DNA of 34,035 nt from Tissierellia bacterium (GCA_012520095.1 JAAYOV010000028.1:1-34035); one strand, 5' to 3'; counted from the first letter of the stretch, positions 17,248-25,527 are shown. Numbers and translations are program-made. The notes: generated by a model from the sequence alone, not told the origin.

Positions 17248-18480
17248 TTAAAATTCATGTATGAACAGACCGGACAGCGGTTTGGGTTCAAACCATGTGG
17301 ATTTGGGTGGCATCGTTTTATCCCGGTCCGCTACGCTTATCATTTCTTCTATACTCGTAGGACACATTGAAAATGCAAGCTTCATATCTTCACTTACCCT
17401 TTTTTCCAATTCACCTAGCCCCCTCACTCCGCCTACAAAGTCTATTCTCTTGTCGTTTCTTATATCCTCGATACCCAGTACGGGTTCCAAAATAAGTTTT
17501 TGTAGTATAGATACATCGAGAGAAGCCACGGGGTCATTTTTGTCAAATGTCTTATCCTCAACCGTCAGAAGATACCACTTATTACTCAAAAACAGGCCAA
17601 ACGTAGCTTTTTCTTGCGGTCTTACCTGCTTTTCTTTTTCCTCTACCGTGAAATACTTTTCAATTTTCTTTAGAAATTGCTTATCCGTCAAGCCGTTTAA
17701 GTCTTTTACTACCCTGTTATAATCCATAATGTTTACCTTACTCATGGGGTAGAGTATGGAGAGAAAATAATTAAATTCTTCGTTTTTGTTGTAAGATGGA
17801 TTTTCTTTTCTCCTCTCCAATGCATATCTGACAGCGGCAGCACTTCTGTGATGCCCGTCCGCGACATAGAGATTCGGAACATTTTTAAATTGGTTTATAA
17901 TTTTTTCGATATCAACCTTATCCGTTATTTTCCATACTTTATGGATGGACTTATCTTTTTTCTCAAACGAATAGACAGGTAAAGAGGACATATTTTTTGT
18001 CATAATATTTTCTATTGTGTCATCATCCCTATAGACAAGGAAGATAGGACCCGTATGGGCTTGTAAGGTCTTAATATGTCTTGTTCTGTCGTTTTCTTTG
18101 ACTATCCTCGTTTTTTCATGCGTTTTAATGACTTCGTTAAGATAATCATCCACCGCTGCCAAGCATACGAGGCCTGTTTGTGTTATATTCCCTGTGCTGA
18201 TTTGGTAAATATACAAGCTGTCTTCGTCTTCTTGCATGAAATAATTATTTCTAAAATCATCATAGATATCTTTAATCTTAAAGTATGCCGCATCGGAATA
18301 CGGGTCGGCATCTTCAGCTATGACGGAAGCAGGTAAATCCACAGCCAAAAAAGACAGGGGATTTTCTTTTACTATTTTCCTTGCCTCGTCGTCACTGAAG
18401 ACATCGTAAGGGAGGGAAGCGATTATTTCCGCATATTCACTCTTCGGCCTTATAGCTTTAAATCCTTTAATTATTGCCAT
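17248..18480 (-). CDS. DUF1015 family protein, serine-operon type
   Basis: A 410-residue protein of the DUF1015 family, whose genes often follow serA and serC in Clostridia. It starts MAIIKGFKAIRPKSEYAE and has the family blocks SLPYDVFSDDEAR (residue about 23), GPIFLVYRD and VADGHHRSAAAVRYAL. The GHH(R)S segment gives it a metal or phosphate-site look, but no reaction is established. A phosphoserine phosphatase is missing from the operon, so a role in the serine route is possible but not shown. Start ATG follows GGTAGGA, 9 bases after the serA stop. Base use is AT-rich like its two upstream neighbours. Confidence 0.8.
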   Translation of the reverse strand: MAIIKGFKAIRPKSEYAEIIASLPYDVFSDDEARKIVKENPLSFLAVDLPASVIAEDADPYSDAAYFKIKDIYDDFRNNYFMQEDEDSLYIYQISTGNITQTGLVCLAAVDDYLNEVIKTHEKTRIVKENDRTRHIKTLQAHTGPIFLVYRDDDTIENIMTKNMSSLPVYSFEKKDKSIHKVWKITDKVDIEKIINQFKNVPNLYVADGHHRSAAAVRYALERRKENPSYNKNEEFNYFLSILYPMSKVNIMDYNRVVKDLNGLTDKQFLKKIEKYFTVEEKEKQVRPQEKATFGLFLSNKWYLLTVEDKTFDKNDPVASLDVSILQKLILEPVLGIEDIRNDKRIDFVGGVRGLGELEKRVSEDMKLAFSMCPTSIEEMISVADRDKTMPPKSTWFEPKPLSGLFIHEF

Positions 18481-18489
18481 TTTCCTACC

Positions 18490-19659
18490 TCATAATGCTC
18501 TTACTCTCGTTACGGATTCTATGTTTTTGATTTTATTTATAGTCTCCTGACAAATCTCGCTATCGAGGTCTATCATAGTGTATGCCCAATCACCTTTGTT
18601 TTTGTTGAAAAGATTTGCTACATTGAGTTTCTCGTTTTCAGCCAGTATATTCAGAATTCTTTGAAGCATCCTCGGTATATTTCTGTGCATTACAGTAATT
18701 CTCTGCGCCGAATAGCAAACTCCGAGGTCGCAATCGGGAAAATTGACCGAGTTTTTGATGTTTCCGTTTTCCATAAAATCCATTAATTCATTGACGACCA
18801 TTACGGCTGCATTTTCTTCGGATTCGTAAGTGGACGCACCGATATGGGGCAGGTTGACGGTATTTTTCATATTTAAAGTTTCTCTCTCGGGAAAGTCCAC
18901 TATGTATTTTTTTACTTTCCCGCTTTCCAATGCTTCCGCTATTGCTTTATTATCTACCAAGCCGTTTCTCGCAAGATTGAAAACAGTGATACCGTCTTTC
19001 ATTTTATATATTAAATCTTTGCCGATAAGATTTTCGGTATCATCCGTGAGCGGGACATGAATACTGAGAAAATCGCTGTTCATAACGAGTTCTTCCATGC
19101 TCTCGGGAATCTCCAGGTCTTTATTTAGGTGTATGGCATCTCTTACTGAGAGATAGGGGTCTATGCCTATGACTTTCATACCGAGTGCGGCGCCGGCATC
19201 GATTGCAATTTTTCCTATATTTCCTAGCCCTATCACTCCGAGGGTCTTGCCTTTGATCTCATTTCCTACGAATTGCTTTTTGCCGTTTTCGACATCTTTC
19301 GTTATATCCTCACTGTCCAAAAGTTTCTCGGTCCACTTATGTGCTTCCACTATGTTTCTTGAAGACAGTATCATGGAGGCAATGAGCAGTTCTCTTACGG
19401 CGTTGGCGTTTGCACCCGGTGCGTTGCACACGAGTATGCCGTTTTCACTGCATCTCTCTACGGGGATATTATTATAACCTGCACCGGCTCTGCCAATATA
19501 TTTAAGATTGGGAGAAAATTCCATATCATGCAGTTTTGCGCTCCTCACGATTATAGCGTCCGGGTCATCGATATTATCTGAGATGCTGTAATTCTCCGGG
19601 AGGAGCTCAAGTCCTTTTTCGGAAATATTATTAATTGTCAGAACTTTATAGTTTTTCAT
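18490..19659 (-). CDS. serA: D-3-phosphoglycerate dehydrogenase
   Basis: First step of serine synthesis: oxidises 3-phosphoglycerate with NAD. The 389 residues form the short type: substrate domain, NAD domain with GVIGLGNIGK (residues 141-150), active-site Arg in NLARNGLVD and His in NLPHIGAST, then a C-terminal ACT domain (about residue 320 to the end), which suggests serine feedback. ATG follows AGAGGG. It lies 8 bases after serC. Codon choice is AT-rich compared with the ribosomal genes in the window. Confidence 0.95.
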   Translation of the reverse strand: MKNYKVLTINNISEKGLELLPENYSISDNIDDPDAIIVRSAKLHDMEFSPNLKYIGRAGAGYNNIPVERCSENGILVCNAPGANANAVRELLIASMILSSRNIVEAHKWTEKLLDSEDITKDVENGKKQFVGNEIKGKTLGVIGLGNIGKIAIDAGAALGMKVIGIDPYLSVRDAIHLNKDLEIPESMEELVMNSDFLSIHVPLTDDTENLIGKDLIYKMKDGITVFNLARNGLVDNKAIAEALESGKVKKYIVDFPERETLNMKNTVNLPHIGASTYESEENAAVMVVNELMDFMENGNIKNSVNFPDCDLGVCYSAQRITVMHRNIPRMLQRILNILAENEKLNVANLFNKNKGDWAYTMIDLDSEICQETINKIKNIESVTRVRAL

Positions 19660-19667
19660 TATCCCTC

Positions 19668-20756
19668 TTATGCCTCCTGTTTATTTTCCATTTCAAATTT
19701 TTTCATATAATCAATCAGGCTTTCGACGCCGTCCATGGGCATAGCATTGTATATACTCGCTCTCATACCGCCAACGGATCTGTGCCCCTTGAGATTGAAA
19801 AGCCCCTCTTTTTCAGCACCTTTGAGGAAAGCCGCGTCCAAATCTTTATTCCCCGTAAAAAAGATTACATTCATAAGAGATCTGTCTTCTTTTTTAATAT
19901 TATTTTTGAATATTTTGCTGTTATCTAAAAAGTCATATAATTTACCTGCCTTTTCGATGTTCATTTTTTCTATCTCCTCAACACCGCCCTGATTTATGAG
20001 CCATTTTGCCATCAGGCCTGTAATATATATAGCAAAAGTCGGTGGAGTATTGTAAAGAGAATTTTTCTCTGCGTGGATTTTATAATCGAACATTGTAGGC
20101 AGATTTTCCGCGGATTTTGTCAAAAAGTCTTTTTTGATTGCGACAATCGTCACGCCGCTTATGCCGAGGTTTTTCTGTGCACCGGCAAATATCAGATCAA
20201 ACTTTGTCATGTCATAGTTTTCGGAGAGTATGTTGGATGACATATCAGCAAGCAGAGGAACCGGTGAATTCGGCAGTTTATCTTTTGTATACCTCGTGCC
20301 GTAAATGGTATTATTCGTGCATATATACAGATATTTGTAATCTTTGTTTATCTCGGGAATTTCAGGTATGTACGTGAAATGATCCTTCTCGGACGAGGCT
20401 ATTACCTCGACATTTCCGAAAAATTTCGCCTCTTCAATCGCCTTTGCAGTCCAGGAGCCTGTATTTATGTATGCCGCACTGCTTTTGTCTTCCAAGTAGT
20501 TCATAGGAATAGTCACAAACTGAGTATACGCTCCGCCTTGTAAAAACAGGAGTTCATAGTCATCGCCGAGCTTCATGAGCTTCAGGAGCTTTTCCTTTGC
20601 TTCATTATGAATGTCTTCATAAATTTTGGAGCGATGGCTGAGTTCCATTACCGACATACCACTGTCATTAAAATCAGACAATTCATTTTGTGCCTTTTCT
20701 ATTACCTCAAGCGGAAGATTTGCCGGCCCCGCTGAAAAATTGTAAACTCTTTCCAT
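19668..20756 (-). CDS. serC: Phosphoserine aminotransferase
   Basis: PLP enzyme that turns 3-phosphohydroxypyruvate and glutamate into phosphoserine. It starts MERVYNFSAGPANLP, the family N-terminus, and has the PLP lysine in FAGAQKNLG (near residue 196). The C-terminal GHRSVGGMRASIYNAM block is standard. The 362 residues are normal. ATG follows GGGAGGAGAA. It is first in the operon with serA and DUF1015 and has a structured leader. Confidence 0.95.
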   Translation of the reverse strand: MERVYNFSAGPANLPLEVIEKAQNELSDFNDSGMSVMELSHRSKIYEDIHNEAKEKLLKLMKLGDDYELLFLQGGAYTQFVTIPMNYLEDKSSAAYINTGSWTAKAIEEAKFFGNVEVIASSEKDHFTYIPEIPEINKDYKYLYICTNNTIYGTRYTKDKLPNSPVPLLADMSSNILSENYDMTKFDLIFAGAQKNLGISGVTIVAIKKDFLTKSAENLPTMFDYKIHAEKNSLYNTPPTFAIYITGLMAKWLINQGGVEEIEKMNIEKAGKLYDFLDNSKIFKNNIKKEDRSLMNVIFFTGNKDLDAAFLKGAEKEGLFNLKGHRSVGGMRASIYNAMPMDGVESLIDYMKKFEMENKQEA

Positions 20757-20790
20757 TTCTCCTCCCTTAAAATTACAGTCATCACCGAGC

Positions 20791-20841
20791 TTACCTGTCT
20801 TGGTAAAGCGGACAGCCCTGAGCTTGAGTATTGTCCGGGCT
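20791..20841 (-). promoter_or_regulatory. Structured leader of serC, possible attenuator
   Basis: Minus strand: AGCCC can pair with GGGCT and, in mutually exclusive fashion, CGGACA can pair with TGTCCG in the same 33 bases (20809-20841). A second hairpin, TTACC-AAGACA-GGTAA, follows at 20791-20806. The serC ribosome binding site is about 25 bases further on. No known riboswitch class was recognised. Read on the plus strand, the first hairpin is followed by TTTTT and could instead terminate transcription in that direction. Confidence 0.3.
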
Positions 20842-21059
20842 TTTTAATCCGTTCTAACTAATATACCAGTGATTTTATCACAAATATAAAACAAATAAGA
20901 GCTGAAGAAAGAAGTCGAAAAGCATTATAGGCGTTACAACCATACCGCGAAGAAGGTTCTAGGTTTTCGAAGCCCCGTTCAGGTTGTCCTTGAGTCTCTG
21001 TCTTCTGTTACAAATGTATTGACACTCTAAACAACTTTTTCTTTTTTTCCTCATTACTA

Positions 21060-21088
21060 TTGATAATTTAGTATCCTGATGATATAGT
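21060..21088 (+). promoter_or_regulatory. Sigma-A promoter of the feo/lipid operon
   Basis: TTGATA (21060-21065), 17-bp spacer, TATAGT (21083-21088). The iron-box begins 4-5 bases after the -10, so a bound repressor would cover the start of transcription. Confidence 0.75.
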
Positions 21089-21091
21089 TTG

Positions 21092-21109
21092 GGTTAGCCA
21101 AGACTAACT
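21092..21109 (+). promoter_or_regulatory. DtxR-family iron-box-like operator of the feo operon
   Basis: GGTTAGCCAAGACTAACT. The arms GTTAG and CTAAC are spaced by 6 bases, as in the palindrome at 11841-11858, and resemble the TTAGGTTAGCCTAACCTAA type of DtxR/IdeR boxes. The promoter position and the feoAB genes downstream support iron control. The regulator gene is not in the window. Confidence 0.75.
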
Positions 21110-21161
21110 TTGCTTGTCTGCATAACTGTATCTAATAATCCTTAGAGGAGGCATCGCGCTT

Positions 21162-21728
21162 GTGAGAGGTTTTTTTACGAGATTATTAGAGAAAGTCATC
21201 TGCTCATCTAAAAAGCTTGTGACACTCTACGGAAAATACTACAACAAAATTGTGGAGAGAGAAGCCTGTCTTGCCGATCTTGACGAGAGCCACAAAGTAC
21301 TTTGTGTAGGTGGGGGCTCCGTCCCTTGGACAGCGATGCTCTTTGCGCTTCTAACCGGAGCTGAGATTGACGTCGTAGATATCGATCATCAAGCCGTTTA
21401 TAACGGACAGAAAGTTGTAAAGATGTTCGATCTTCAGAACAAAGTCCGAGTGATGAGGAGCAACGGCCTGTGGATAGATGCTGTTACATATGATGCTGTT
21501 CATATAGCTCTCCAGGTCAGCCCAAAAGCAGAGGTGCTTGATCATCTGAACAGCTGCTGCAGGCCCGGAACAAAGATCATCATGAGAATGCCGAAAGAAT
21601 CTTTAGCCTACGACTACAGCCATATCTCTCAAAGACAACTCAAAAAATACAATTGGGTCAAAGCGGATGTCAGCACCACGTACAATACCATGTCGGACTC
21701 GTTGTTAATGGTAAAAACACAATGTTAA
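21162..21728 (+). CDS. Nicotianamine-synthase-like SAM-binding protein
   Basis: The 188 residues form a Rossmann SAM-binding core. The motif VLCVGGGSVPWTAML (residues 47-60), with Pro and Thr after the glycines, resembles the GSGPLPLT motif of nicotianamine synthases rather than ordinary methyltransferases; VVDIDHQA, YDAVHIALQV and LNSCCRPGTKIIMRMP also follow that layout. Nicotianamine synthases and CntL-type enzymes move the aminocarboxypropyl group of SAM to an amine and make metal chelators. This copy is shorter than those proteins (about 250-300). GTG start follows GAGGAGG with an 11-base gap. It is first in an iron-box operon with lipid and Fe(II) uptake genes. A plain methyltransferase remains possible. 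Confidence 0.65.
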   Translation: MRGFFTRLLEKVICSSKKLVTLYGKYYNKIVEREACLADLDESHKVLCVGGGSVPWTAMLFALLTGAEIDVVDIDHQAVYNGQKVVKMFDLQNKVRVMRSNGLWIDAVTYDAVHIALQVSPKAEVLDHLNSCCRPGTKIIMRMPKESLAYDYSHISQRQLKKYNWVKADVSTTYNTMSDSLLMVKTQC

Positions 21729-22720
21729 ATCGTAAAAAAGGGATCAAGCTTGTTGCCTATGTGATTCTTGCCATCGGCTTCATTATCTTAGCAGCACAAA
21801 CAGATGTCCGTGAAATCATATATTACTTATCTTTGATAGACAGGAAGTATCTGTTGCTCGGCATGCTTATGCAAATATTTACCATGATTTTGTTGGCAAT
21901 CCAATGGTCTTCCATGGTGGGAATGGCCGGTTTTCAGCCTAATTTTACTCAGGCCTTTTTAATGAATGCGGTAGGAAATGTAGCAGACGCACTCAACCCC
22001 GGCGTCAAAGTCGGAGGAGAGTATTTTCGATACGACCAGCTGCGAAATAGATTTGGAATGTTGTCGGAAGACAGCATCCTGGTTGTCGCTCTTCAGAAGC
22101 TCGTCTCTGTCAGCGCTTTTTTCCTGCTCGCCTCCATGTCTCTGGTCTATCTCATATTTCATACAGATACTGAGAGTCCGCTCATCGCCTCTATTTCAGT
22201 GACGATCATCGTGTTTGGAAGCATCATCACCCTCTTGGCGTTTCTCTTCTTGAAGCCGAATCTCTTATATAAGCTGGTCAATAAAATGAAAGTAAAGGAA
22301 ATGACCAAAGATAAAATATGTCGTTTCCTGAATAACTACCATGAAGCGTTAGATTACTTTAAAAAAGACAACTTCAAGATTGTGGTACAATTTGCTTTGG
22401 CGTTGTTTATATGGGTATTTTATGCCGTAAAACTCCATATCGTTTCTAAAGCCTTCGGCATAGAAATGAACCCTTTTATGACAGCGGCCATTACCTATAT
22501 CACATATATGATCGGAATGATTCCACTCTTGCCCGGCAGTATAGGTTCTTTTGAAGCGGGCATGATCGCGCTGTTTGCTTTGGCAGGCATCGCCTCCTCT
22601 TTTGCCGTCAGTGTCTCTGTCGTCTTCCGAATAGTGACATTTTGGTTTGAGTTTGCATTCTGCGCATTTGTACTTGTTGTAGAAAGGTTATTTAAAACAC
22701 AGAAAAAATGCGTCGAATAA
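21722..22720 (+). CDS. MprF-type flippase domain protein (LPG_synthase_TM / UPF0104)
   Basis: A 332-residue membrane protein with seven or eight hydrophobic segments. It belongs to the family that forms the flippase half of MprF, the lysyl-phosphatidylglycerol synthase. NPGVKVGGEYFRYDQL (near residue 95) and LLPGSIGSFEAGM near residue 270 are the family hallmarks. The cytosolic aminoacyltransferase half of MprF is absent, so the lipid it moves must be made by another enzyme. The ATG chosen at 21722 overlaps the stop of the preceding gene; an earlier in-frame ATG would overlap it by 76 bases. Its neighbours are a SAM-dependent enzyme and a phosphatidyltransferase. Confidence 0.8.
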   Translation: MLNRKKGIKLVAYVILAIGFIILAAQTDVREIIYYLSLIDRKYLLLGMLMQIFTMILLAIQWSSMVGMAGFQPNFTQAFLMNAVGNVADALNPGVKVGGEYFRYDQLRNRFGMLSEDSILVVALQKLVSVSAFFLLASMSLVYLIFHTDTESPLIASISVTIIVFGSIITLLAFLFLKPNLLYKLVNKMKVKEMTKDKICRFLNNYHEALDYFKKDNFKIVVQFALALFIWVFYAVKLHIVSKAFGIEMNPFMTAAITYITYMIGMIPLLPGSIGSFEAGMIALFALAGIASSFAVSVSVVFRIVTFWFEFAFCAFVLVVERLFKTQKKCVE

Positions 22721-23313
22721 ATGAAAGAGATAAAACACATGCAAATATTATGAGCTATTTTACCGTAGCCAACTTCTTTACAGTGACCAATCTTGTCATC
22801 GGCTTTCTTGCTGTTGTCTTTGTCCTTCTTCCGGTAGAAGATAGGCATTTGTATTCAGCTATCTTCATTTTACTTGCCACCCTGTGTGACTTTTTGGACG
22901 GTTATGTTGCCCGAAAGAGAAACGAGACGAGTGAATTCGGAAAGCAACTTGACTCGATTGTCGATATGTCAAGCTTTGGCGTCGTTCCCGCTGTCGTCTT
23001 CATCAGCCGACACATTGCAAGTCTCAGTTTCCCTATTTTATTATGCGCCTCCACATATGTCTGCGCAGGCGCCATACGGCTGGCTCGATTCAACCTGATC
23101 GATACAAACGACGGAAAAATTAAAGGCCTTCCTATCACCGTTGCAGCCGCCATCTTGGCACTAAAGAACATCATCGATTCTGTTTTTATGAGAAGCGTCA
23201 ATTCGAGAGAAGACATCATCATCGTATTTACATTGAGTATACTCATGCTGGGCCATTTCACCCTTAAAAAAATAGGTTTCACTAAAGGAGAGCAGGATGA
23301 AAAATCTATATGA
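22708..23313 (+). CDS. pssA: CDP-alcohol phosphatidyltransferase, phosphatidylserine-synthase-like
   Basis: Transfers phosphatidate from CDP-diacylglycerol to an alcohol, probably serine. The 201-residue membrane protein has the CDP-OH-P signature at about residues 59-85: D-F-L-D-G-Y-V-A-R, then Gly, Asp and Asp with the usual spacing (EFGKQLDSIVD). The start ATG lies 13 bases inside the preceding gene and feoA begins inside its 3' end, so it is an integral part of the operon. The pssA type is judged from length and general resemblance; other head groups (glycerol phosphate, inositol) are possible. Confidence 0.8.
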   Translation: MRRINERDKTHANIMSYFTVANFFTVTNLVIGFLAVVFVLLPVEDRHLYSAIFILLATLCDFLDGYVARKRNETSEFGKQLDSIVDMSSFGVVPAVVFISRHIASLSFPILLCASTYVCAGAIRLARFNLIDTNDGKIKGLPITVAAAILALKNIIDSVFMRSVNSREDIIIVFTLSILMLGHFTLKKIGFTKGEQDEKSI

Positions 23314-23518
23314 AGTCGAAGATAAAAAAGAATACAAGATTGAAGAAATTCCCGATTCCGATTTGCTTGCCACAATAGGCGTCATACCGGGCTCCATCAT
23401 ACGGAAAGAGTATACATACGGTTTTGGCGGACCCGCGCACATAAAGTTGGGGACAAGAAATGTCGCGATCGGCAAAGAAATGGCAAAAACCGTAAAAGTA
23501 TCTGAGGTGTCGAAATGA
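23297..23518 (+). CDS. feoA: FeoA-like SH3-fold protein
   Basis: Small cytosolic partner of FeoB. The 73 residues include LATIGVIPGSIIRKE and the C-terminal GTRNVAIGKEMAKTVKV, both typical of the FeoA SH3 fold. ATG follows AAAGGAG, within the 3' end of the phosphatidyltransferase gene, and its stop overlaps the feoB start as ATGA. Confidence 0.88.
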   Translation: MKNLYEVEDKKEYKIEEIPDSDLLATIGVIPGSIIRKEYTYGFGGPAHIKLGTRNVAIGKEMAKTVKVSEVSK

Positions 23519-25287
23519 AAAAAGAGCTCAGAAAAGACAACATCGTAGAGGAAATGCTCGAAGAGAACCCGACTATTCTGCTTATGGGCTCCCCAAACGT
23601 CGGAAAGAGCGTCTTCTTCTCCAAACTCACGAATGTCCATGTAAATAGTGCTAATTATTCCGGAACAACGGTGTCTTTTACCAAAGGCGATTATTTTATT
23701 CGAGATAAAAAACATATTTTGATCGATGTTCCCGGAACATATAGCTTAGAAGCGACAAATGACGCTGAAAAGATTGCGGTTAGTTTTTTAGAGAAAGATC
23801 CTGAATGTGTACTCTTTATCATGCATGCGGCCGACCTTCAAGGTTCAATTAAGCTGCTTCTGGAAATACTCAAAAAAGACGTTCCTGTCGTAGTTGCCCT
23901 TAACTTGGTTGATGTTGCCATCAGGCAAGGAAGGCAATTTGACATTGATTATCTGCAAGACACTCTCGGAGTGCCCGTTATTGCAACGGTTGCCGTTAAA
24001 GGAACCGGTTTTGATGAGGTAGAAAGACAACTCGCAAAAATTGTTAAAACGCCCAACCCCAACCAACTCAAAGTTGATCCGCAGACAACTATGCAGGAGC
24101 TATGGGATAAAGCCGATGAAATAAGCCGTCACGCCGTCGATTACACACAAAAGGATTTAAGCAGAATTGACAGATTCGGCGATGCGCTTTTGCGTCCTTG
24201 GCCGGGAGTCCTCCTGACCGCCCTCATTTTATTCGCTACTATAGGAATCGTAGTCGGACTCGGAAAAGTCCTGAGGGCCGTCTTGCTCCTCCCCCTGGTC
24301 AATAAGATCATTGTGCCTTTCTTTGAATCGATCATCATGCCGCTCAACATTTCGGATATTCTAAAAGGAGTCTTGATCGGAGAATACGGCGTCTTCAGGA
24401 TAGGCTTTGAGTGGATCATTGCTCTCGTCATGCCGTATGTGATTATTTTCCAGCTGGTTTTTACATTTTTAGAAGACTCGGGAATCCTTCCGAGGATCTC
24501 TGTGCTGGGTGATAGCCTGATGAGTAAAATTGGCATCCAAGGAGGTTCTCTGATCAACGTTATGCTCGGTTTCGGCTGTACAGTCCCCGCCATCATAGGG
24601 ACAAGAACCGCTTCCACAAAAAAGGAGAGGCTGATCGTCACCACCGCTTTATGCTTCTCCGTGCCGTGCATATCACAGATAGGAGCTCTCATCACACTTG
24701 TGGGAGACTATTCATATTGGATGCTGTTGCTTCTCTTCCTTGTCGGAATTGCCATGTTTGTCATCTCATCTATTGTGACAAGCAAGCTGATTCGAGGAAC
24801 GGTGACCCCCATGGTCATGGAGATCCCCTATCTCCTGCCGCCGGAGAGAAATTCTTTTACCAGAAAATTCATCGTCAGAGTGAAACAATTTGTCGTCGAA
24901 GCGGAAGGCCCCATGCTCATCGCCGTCATATTTGCCGCCTTGGTGACAGAGACAGGCTTCATGGAAAAGGTCTCTGTTTTGGTGGAGCCGATCGTATCGG
25001 GCTGGCTGGGTCTTCCAAAGGAAGCGTCACTTTCCCTTCTCTTGGGAGTCATCCGAAGAGAGATGAGCGTAGCGCCTCTACTGGAATTAAACCTCCTTCC
25101 GCTGCAGATGTTTGTCGGAGCCGTCGTCTCTCTCCTATATCTTCCCTGCTTATCAGTAATGGGGATCCTCGCAGAAGAGTTCAATGCCAAAACAGCTATA
25201 GCGATCTTGGCGCTCACTACCTTTAATGCCATCTTTATCGGAGGTCTGATAAACCATGTGGTGGGATTTATCACCGCATTATTATAA
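23515..25287 (+). CDS. feoB: Ferrous iron transporter FeoB
   Basis: Main Fe(II) uptake pump of anaerobes. The N-terminal G domain has G1 GSPNVGKSVFF (near residue 25), G3 DVPGTYS and G4 NLVD. The membrane half has the Gate-type segments: EDSGILPRISVLGD, GFGCTVPAIIGTRT and PCISQIG. At 590 residues it is shorter than the roughly 770 of E. coli FeoB, mainly through a shorter linker and C-terminus, as in other Clostridia. Two Cys are visible in the key segments (GFGCTVP and VPCISQIG). ATGA overlaps feoA. It is controlled by the iron-box at 21092. Confidence 0.95.
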   Translation: MKKELRKDNIVEEMLEENPTILLMGSPNVGKSVFFSKLTNVHVNSANYSGTTVSFTKGDYFIRDKKHILIDVPGTYSLEATNDAEKIAVSFLEKDPECVLFIMHAADLQGSIKLLLEILKKDVPVVVALNLVDVAIRQGRQFDIDYLQDTLGVPVIATVAVKGTGFDEVERQLAKIVKTPNPNQLKVDPQTTMQELWDKADEISRHAVDYTQKDLSRIDRFGDALLRPWPGVLLTALILFATIGIVVGLGKVLRAVLLLPLVNKIIVPFFESIIMPLNISDILKGVLIGEYGVFRIGFEWIIALVMPYVIIFQLVFTFLEDSGILPRISVLGDSLMSKIGIQGGSLINVMLGFGCTVPAIIGTRTASTKKERLIVTTALCFSVPCISQIGALITLVGDYSYWMLLLLFLVGIAMFVISSIVTSKLIRGTVTPMVMEIPYLLPPERNSFTRKFIVRVKQFVVEAEGPMLIAVIFAALVTETGFMEKVSVLVEPIVSGWLGLPKEASLSLLLGVIRREMSVAPLLELNLLPLQMFVGAVVSLLYLPCLSVMGILAEEFNAKTAIAILALTTFNAIFIGGLINHVVGFITALL

Positions 25288-25296
25288 GGAGTAACT

Positions 25297-25458
25297 ATGA
25301 GCAAAGATCTGATTGTCGCCATCTTGCTGTTGGCTGCTTTCCTGGCATTTACCGCTTTCAGAATATATGTTAACCGCAAGAAAAAATCTTGCCGCGCCTG
25401 CGGACACAATTGTGCGAATTGTTCCGTGCAAATAACAAGGAAACAACTTTTGCCGTAA
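25297..25458 (+). CDS. FeoB-associated Cys-rich membrane protein
   Basis: A 53-residue peptide directly after feoB. It begins MSKDLIVAILLLAAFLAFTA, a single membrane segment, then a basic FRIYVNRKKK stretch, and carries Cys32, Cys35, Cys39 and Cys42. This matches the small Cys-rich FeoB-associated peptides found after feoB in many anaerobes; metal hand-over to or regulation of FeoB has been suggested for them. ATG follows AAGGAGTAAC, 9 bases after the feoB stop. A decayed second copy lies at 27058. Confidence 0.88.
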   Translation: MSKDLIVAILLLAAFLAFTAFRIYVNRKKKSCRACGHNCANCSVQITRKQLLP

Positions 25459-25479
25459 GGTAGTGACAAAACCCTACTC

Positions 25480-25527
25480 ACCGATGCCGGTGCTTTCCAG
25501 CTGAGGAAACCCGGCATCGGTCTTTTT
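25480..25527 (+). terminator. Intrinsic terminator of the feo operon
   Basis: ACCGATGCCGG (25480-25490) and CCGGCATCGGT (25511-25521) form an 11-bp perfect stem, followed by CTTTTTC. It closes the operon that began at 21060. Confidence 0.9.

Noticed and set aside
20809..20841. H-type pseudoknot in the serC leader
   Set aside because: The two stems would need a zero-base loop across a 5-bp stem, which is not feasible; alternative stems are more likely.
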